From contig JARBUP010000099.1 of the NCBI GenBank assembly GCA_029239575.1, positions 1 through 9,655 on the forward strand: 9,655 nucleotides of DNA, read 5' to 3'. Of this stretch, positions 6,778 to 9,655 are shown piece by piece (within the stretch, counting starts at the first letter, position 1; each line of letters starts with the position of its first letter). The notes beneath the pieces were generated by a model. That model searched no databases. It was not told the DNA's origin and saw only the letters and a program-made list of their open reading frames with translations. The position numbers and the translations under genes were made by a program. Source of the DNA: Bacillota bacterium (GTDB lineage: Bacteria; Bacillota; Clostridia; Tissierellales; Sedimentibacteraceae).

Positions 6778-6798
6778 TTTAATTTTTTTCATTTTATC

Positions 6799-6825
6799 TA
6801 AACATTGATAGCTTTCACACGATAT
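6799..6825 (+). promoter_or_regulatory. Sigma-D/sigma-28 (motility) promoter of the chemoreceptor gene
   Basis: TAAA at 6799-6802, a 15-bp spacer, and CACGATAT at 6818-6825, which matches 6 of 8 bases of the Gram-positive motility sigma consensus (TAAA-N15-GCCGATAT) at the exact spacing. Transcription would start near 6832, about 68 nt before the ATG. It links this receptor to the flagellar/chemotaxis regulon. Confidence 0.6.
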
Positions 6826-6899
6826 ATGATATATGAAATTATCGGTATTGAATAATTTTACAATGTATTTGACAAATCTGGAATAAAAGAGGTATCTCA

Positions 6900-8957
6900 A
6901 TGAAGATTAACACGTTTAAAACATTAAGTTTCAAATTAAGCTTGATAATAATACTGTTCGCTTTGATTCCGGTACTTGTTATCAGCTTAATAACACTGAG
7001 CAGGATGCAGTCGAGCATTGTCTTGGAGCAAAAAAAGTCTGTTGAAAAGCAATTATCATTTGTAAGCAGCAATGTGGATGTTGTTTTCAGCGATATGCAG
7101 AACAATGTGTCCTACCTTGCTCGCAACAAGGATATCAAACTTGCTGACAACACTATTTCATCTTACACAGGCAATAGCGGAGTAAAGGCAATGGCCCCAA
7201 GCAAAAGCGGCGGTATTGAACAGGAGATTTTTGAAAACTTTAAAGAATTCGGAGAAACTCATCCGAATTATCGATACGTATCTATGGGTACGGAACACGG
7301 AGGATATATTCAGTATCCCGAGGGAAACATGGATGGAGCTTATGACCCTCGCAAAAGGCCGTGGTATCCCGATGCGGCTGCAAATCCAAATGAAGCTGTA
7401 TTAGGCTCACCCTATTACTTTGCAACGGATAATATTGTACTCATATCAGCATCACAGGCTATAAAAGATACGAGCGGCAAAGTGATAGGGGTTATGTTGG
7501 TGGATATGAGCCTTGACAGCCTTACATCAATGTTTGAGGAAGCAAGTACGGATTCTTACGGCTACTACATGCTTGTACACTCAGATGGCACAATCATATC
7601 AGACCCTCACAACAAAGAAAATAATTTTAAAAATATTTCCGAGGTATATGACTCAGATTTTGCTAAAGCTGTCTCCTCTAATGCTGATTTTGAGAGAATG
7701 AAAATCGAAGGAAAGGACTACTTGGTAAAAAGTATTTCTTCCGAAAGTACAGGCTGGAATTATGTTTCCGTTGTAGACGAGTATGCGATGAATAAGGTTG
7801 TGAGAGATACGAGAAACTTTGTTTATTTGTTAATGGCTTTAATCTTTGCGGGAGCAGCTGCATTTGCATTAGTGGTAAGCAACGGAATATCAAAGCCTAT
7901 CAAGGCAGTTGTTAAATCAGCTAATGAGGTTGCAAACGGAGATTTCAATGTAAAAATTGATGTAAAAGCAACGGGCGAGATTGGTCTTTTAATAGATTCA
8001 TTCAAGCTGATTGGAAAAACTCTTTTAACTTATAAATCCTACATTGAAGAGATATCAGGCATATTGAATCAAATAGCTGACGGGAATATTAACTTTAAGC
8101 TTGAATCTGATTATATGGGTGAATTCAGCAAGATTAAAGATGCTCTTTTGAATATTTCAAAGACACTTACTCAGACGCTTACGGAAATAAAGGTTGCATC
8201 CGACCAGATAGCAAGTGGTTCAGACCAGGTTGCGGCAGGTGCACAGGCTCTCAGTCAGGGAGCGACTGAGCAGGCTTCTTCCATTCAGGAGCTGTCGGCA
8301 ACAATACAGGATATCTCAACACAAATAGATTATAATGCCAAGACAGTACAAAATGCCAATACACTGTCAAATCAGGCTGGGGCAGGTGTAATGGAGGCCA
8401 ATGGTGATATGCTTCAGCTTATGAATGCGATGCAGGAAATAAACGATAAGTCAAATGAAATAAGCAATATTATAAAAACCATAGACAATATTGCATTCCA
8501 GACAAATATTCTGGCACTGAATGCGGCGGTTGAAGCCGCAAGAGCAGGAAGTGCAGGCAAGGGCTTTGCAGTTGTTGCGGACGAGGTGAGAAATCTTGCT
8601 CAGAAATCAGCAGAGGCTGCAAAGGATACAACGTTGCTTATCAGTGACACCGTGCAGGCTGTGAACAAGGGAACACGTATAGCTGAAAAAACCGCTTTAT
8701 CACTTAACGCTGTTGTGGAGAAAACCGAGGGCTTAACTCATCTTATAGAAAGTATAGCTCAGGCAAGCATCCATCAGGCAGAAGGCTCCAACCAGATTGC
8801 CATAGGTATAGAGCAGGTATCTGCCGTTGTTCAAACAAATTCTGCAACGGCAGAGGAAAGTGCCGCTGCAAGTGAAGAGCTTTCAAGCCAGGCAACATTG
8901 CTCAATGATCTTGTAAACAAGTTTAAGCTTAGTGATGATGAAACGCAGGAAATATAG
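6900..8957 (+). CDS. Methyl-accepting chemotaxis protein with dCACHE sensor
   Basis: Membrane chemoreceptor of 685 aa. Transmembrane helix 1 is at about 13-33 and helix 2 at about 307-328; between them lies an outer dCACHE sensor. The sensor carries Y148-x4-R153-x-W155-Y156 and D202 (MLVDMS), matching most of the amino-acid-binding dCACHE motif, so an amino acid ligand is plausible. A HAMP domain follows (about 328-380), then a second HAMP-like segment (ILNQIADGNINFKLE, about 388-402) and the coiled-coil signalling domain. The hairpin tip NIAFQTNILALNAAVEAARAG (about 530-550), which contacts CheA/CheW, is intact. No C-terminal CheR-tethering pentapeptide is seen. The ATG has AGAGG 7 nt upstream and is preceded by a sigma-D-like promoter. 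Base composition is much richer in G+C than in neighbouring genes: the line 8521-8580 has 36 G/C of 60 against 12 of 60 for 4081-4140 in the reductase. This suggests lateral origin, although conserved MCP tips are always somewhat G+C-rich. Confidence 0.95.
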   Translation: MKINTFKTLSFKLSLIIILFALIPVLVISLITLSRMQSSIVLEQKKSVEKQLSFVSSNVDVVFSDMQNNVSYLARNKDIKLADNTISSYTGNSGVKAMAPSKSGGIEQEIFENFKEFGETHPNYRYVSMGTEHGGYIQYPEGNMDGAYDPRKRPWYPDAAANPNEAVLGSPYYFATDNIVLISASQAIKDTSGKVIGVMLVDMSLDSLTSMFEEASTDSYGYYMLVHSDGTIISDPHNKENNFKNISEVYDSDFAKAVSSNADFERMKIEGKDYLVKSISSESTGWNYVSVVDEYAMNKVVRDTRNFVYLLMALIFAGAAAFALVVSNGISKPIKAVVKSANEVANGDFNVKIDVKATGEIGLLIDSFKLIGKTLLTYKSYIEEISGILNQIADGNINFKLESDYMGEFSKIKDALLNISKTLTQTLTEIKVASDQIASGSDQVAAGAQALSQGATEQASSIQELSATIQDISTQIDYNAKTVQNANTLSNQAGAGVMEANGDMLQLMNAMQEINDKSNEISNIIKTIDNIAFQTNILALNAAVEAARAGSAGKGFAVVADEVRNLAQKSAEAAKDTTLLISDTVQAVNKGTRIAEKTALSLNAVVEKTEGLTHLIESIAQASIHQAEGSNQIAIGIEQVSAVVQTNSATAEESAAASEELSSQATLLNDLVNKFKLSDDETQEI

Positions 8958-8962
8958 GTAAC

Positions 8963-9010
8963 AATAAAGTGGATGTCGAAATATTATTATCACGACACCC
9001 ACTTTATTTT
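8963..9010 (+). terminator. Rho-independent terminator of the chemoreceptor gene
   Basis: Six bases after the stop, AATAAAGTGG-a-TGTCG (8963-8978) pairs with CGACA-c-CCACTTTATT (8993-9008): 15 base pairs around one A-C mismatch, with a 14-nt loop and then a short T-run. The A-run before the left arm is short, so it acts mainly in the plus direction. Confidence 0.85.
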
Positions 9011-9129
9011 AAATATGCACATAAATCAAAATGAAAAATTAATCAACCTTTATATTTATATAACTAAAACTTCACAGTAATAAAACTATATATGAACCTT
9101 TTAAATTCAAACATTATTTTTAAAAAAAA

Positions 9130-9201
9130 ATAGCATGAAGTCAACATTTTTGGTGTAATTGAATTAGCGAAAAACAAAATCAAAACAAAGACTCATGCTA
9201 T
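9130..9201. repeat. Inverted repeat ATAGCATGA just before a broken ORF
   Basis: ATAGCATGA (9130-9138) and TCATGCTAT (9193-9201) are exact inverted copies; after a 1-nt bulge the pairing continues with gtc (9140-9142) and gac (9190-9192). The loop is about 47 nt. The right arm overlaps the ATG at 9200-9202. It could be an insertion-sequence end, or a hairpin over the start of the decayed ORF. Confidence 0.45.
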
Positions 9202-9344
9202 GAAAAGTATAACAAAACTTAGCAGATGATAAGGTGGTTTCTCCTTCAATAAATCAGAAAAGTCGCATTAATGAAGCAAAGCAGATGGATAAAGAACAAT
9301 AGGTTTCAGCAAAAGCTTACATATCAGCTTCTTTGTTTTGTTAA
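9200..9344 (+). pseudogene. Decayed coding fragment, possibly a transposase N-terminus
   Basis: From the ATG at 9200 the frame reads MKSITKLSR and stops at 9227. Another frame then reads protein-like sequence, DDKVVSPSINQKSRINEAK and then QMDKEQ, to an amber codon at 9300-9302, and continues in the same frame with VSAKAYISASLFC to TAA 9342-9344. The charged, helix-prone text interrupted by one frame change and one stop suggests the start of a small gene that has decayed. The inverted repeat ending on the ATG hints at an insertion sequence, but no transposase motif (such as DDE) is present and the family is not recognised. The ribosome site is poor. Confidence 0.3.
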
Positions 9345-9451
9345 ATATTGAATTTTAAAGGTGCATATTACTTTATTTATGTGCGAAGTTTAAGATAATA
9401 TATCGTATTATGGAAATAAATAAATTACAAAATTAATTTTATGGAGGAATT

Positions 9452-9655
9452 ATGAAATTTTGTTGGGCTACATTACATGTTAAAAATTTAGAAGAATCTA
9501 TTAAGTTTTATGAAGAAGTGGTTGGACTTGAAGTAAGCGCAAGATTCCCTGCTGGTCCTGATATGGAAATTGCTTTTTTGGGAAATGGTGAAACAAAAGT
9601 AGAACTAGTGTGGAATAAAAATGTAACAGAAGTTAATATGGGCAGTGATATTTCA
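9452..9655 (+). CDS. VOC/glyoxalase-fold protein, N-terminal part (cut by window edge)
   Basis: The first 68 residues of a protein of the vicinal oxygen chelate superfamily (glyoxalase I / bleomycin resistance / dioxygenase fold). The opening beta strand WATLHVKNLEESIKFYEEVVGLEV is diagnostic: H9 is the usual first metal ligand and the S-x-x-FYxxVxGL stretch is the first helix. E52 in KVELVW is the second expected ligand. This is one beta-alpha-beta-beta-beta half of the fold; full proteins are usually 120-130 aa. A lactoylglutathione-lyase-like or thiol-related detoxification role is common, but the substrate cannot be told from this part. The ATG at 9452-9454 follows GGAGG (9443-9447) at 4 nt. 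The upstream ATG at 9441 meets a stop after four codons. Confidence 0.85.
   Translation, partial: MKFCWATLHVKNLEESIKFYEEVVGLEVSARFPAGPDMEIAFLGNGETKVELVWNKNVTEVNMGSDIS

Larger units (their letters stand above)
6737..9392. repeat. 11-bp inverted repeat flanking the chemoreceptor segment
   Basis: TAAACTTCGCA at 6737-6747 and its exact reverse complement TGCGAAGTTTA at 9382-9392 bracket the G+C-rich chemoreceptor gene, its promoter and terminator, and the decayed fragment at 9200-9344. No target duplication is evident outside the ends. It might be a relic boundary of an inserted segment, or chance. Confidence 0.25.
9011..9442. other. A+T-rich non-coding stretch after the chemoreceptor
   Basis: About 430 bp with no intact gene. 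Positions 9011-9129 show only low-complexity A+T sequence. 9130-9201 holds an inverted repeat and 9200-9344 a broken coding-like fragment, described separately. From 9345 to 9442 there is no clear promoter for the following gene: GATAAT (9394-9399) and TATTAT (9406-9411) are the only -10-like sequences, and neither has a fitting -35. Confidence 0.6.

Noticed and set aside
6869..6874. TTGACA just upstream of the chemoreceptor gene as a sigma-A -35
   Set aside because: A -10 at normal spacing would fall on the ribosome site and start codon region; the sigma-D-like promoter at 6799-6825 fits better.
6624..6899. A cyclic-di-GMP or other known riboswitch in front of the chemoreceptor
   Set aside because: No recognisable conserved riboswitch core was found; the predicted leader is only about 68 nt.
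9012..9384. Matching inverted words (AATATGCAC, GCACATAAAT) at 9012-9026 and 9361-9384 as ends of a small mobile element
   Set aside because: The words overlap on the left but are separate on the right, so they do not form proper terminal repeats; similar short matches are expected in A+T-rich DNA.
1..9655. CRISPR array, tRNA, rRNA or defence system
   Set aside because: No spaced direct repeats, no tRNA-like cloverleaf or rRNA sequence noticed, and no gene resembling known defence proteins.

Overview
The window looks like chromosomal DNA of a low-G+C, Gram-positive anaerobe of the Clostridia/Tissierellia type. The genes are very A+T-rich with strong GGAGG-type ribosome sites. Promoters fit sigma-A, plus one that fits sigma-D/sigma-28. 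There is an S-layer-anchored surface protein with three SLH domains. An aldo/keto reductase with two 4Fe-4S clusters and a radical SAM enzyme also fit an anaerobe. The sigma-D-type promoter in front of a chemoreceptor suggests a motile cell. The species cannot be named from this sequence.

Layout, left to right. (1) Positions 1-2384, minus strand: an exported SLH-domain protein whose frame is broken near its 3' end by an 89-bp tandem duplication; the displaced remainder runs off the left edge. (2) 2491-3417, minus strand: a TIGR01212-type radical SAM enzyme (YtqA/YhcC family, linked to tRNA wobble-uridine modification). (3) 3418-3810: a dense divergent intergenic region with four exact DnaA boxes, nested inverted repeats, a minus-strand promoter for the radical SAM gene, a plus-strand TATAAT followed by a strong terminator (a candidate small RNA), and a separate near-consensus promoter for the next gene. 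(4) 3811-4824, plus strand: aldo/keto reductase with a C-terminal ferredoxin-like domain. It converges on (5) 4866-6563, minus strand: an M3-family oligoendopeptidase. The two share a bidirectional terminator. (6) 6564-6899: a divergent region with a sigma-A-like promoter for the peptidase and a sigma-D-like promoter for (7) 6900-8957, a dCACHE-HAMP methyl-accepting chemotaxis protein of clearly higher G+C, ending in a strong terminator. (8) 9009-9451: A+T-rich non-coding DNA with what looks like a decayed coding fragment. (9) 9452-9655: the start of a VOC/glyoxalase-fold protein cut by the right edge.

The genes do not form one pathway; the window reads as single-gene transcription units. The points most worth a second look are the DnaA-box cluster away from any replication gene, the candidate small RNA beside it, the near-identical frame-breaking tandem duplication in the surface-protein gene, and the compositionally foreign chemoreceptor flanked by an 11-bp inverted repeat.
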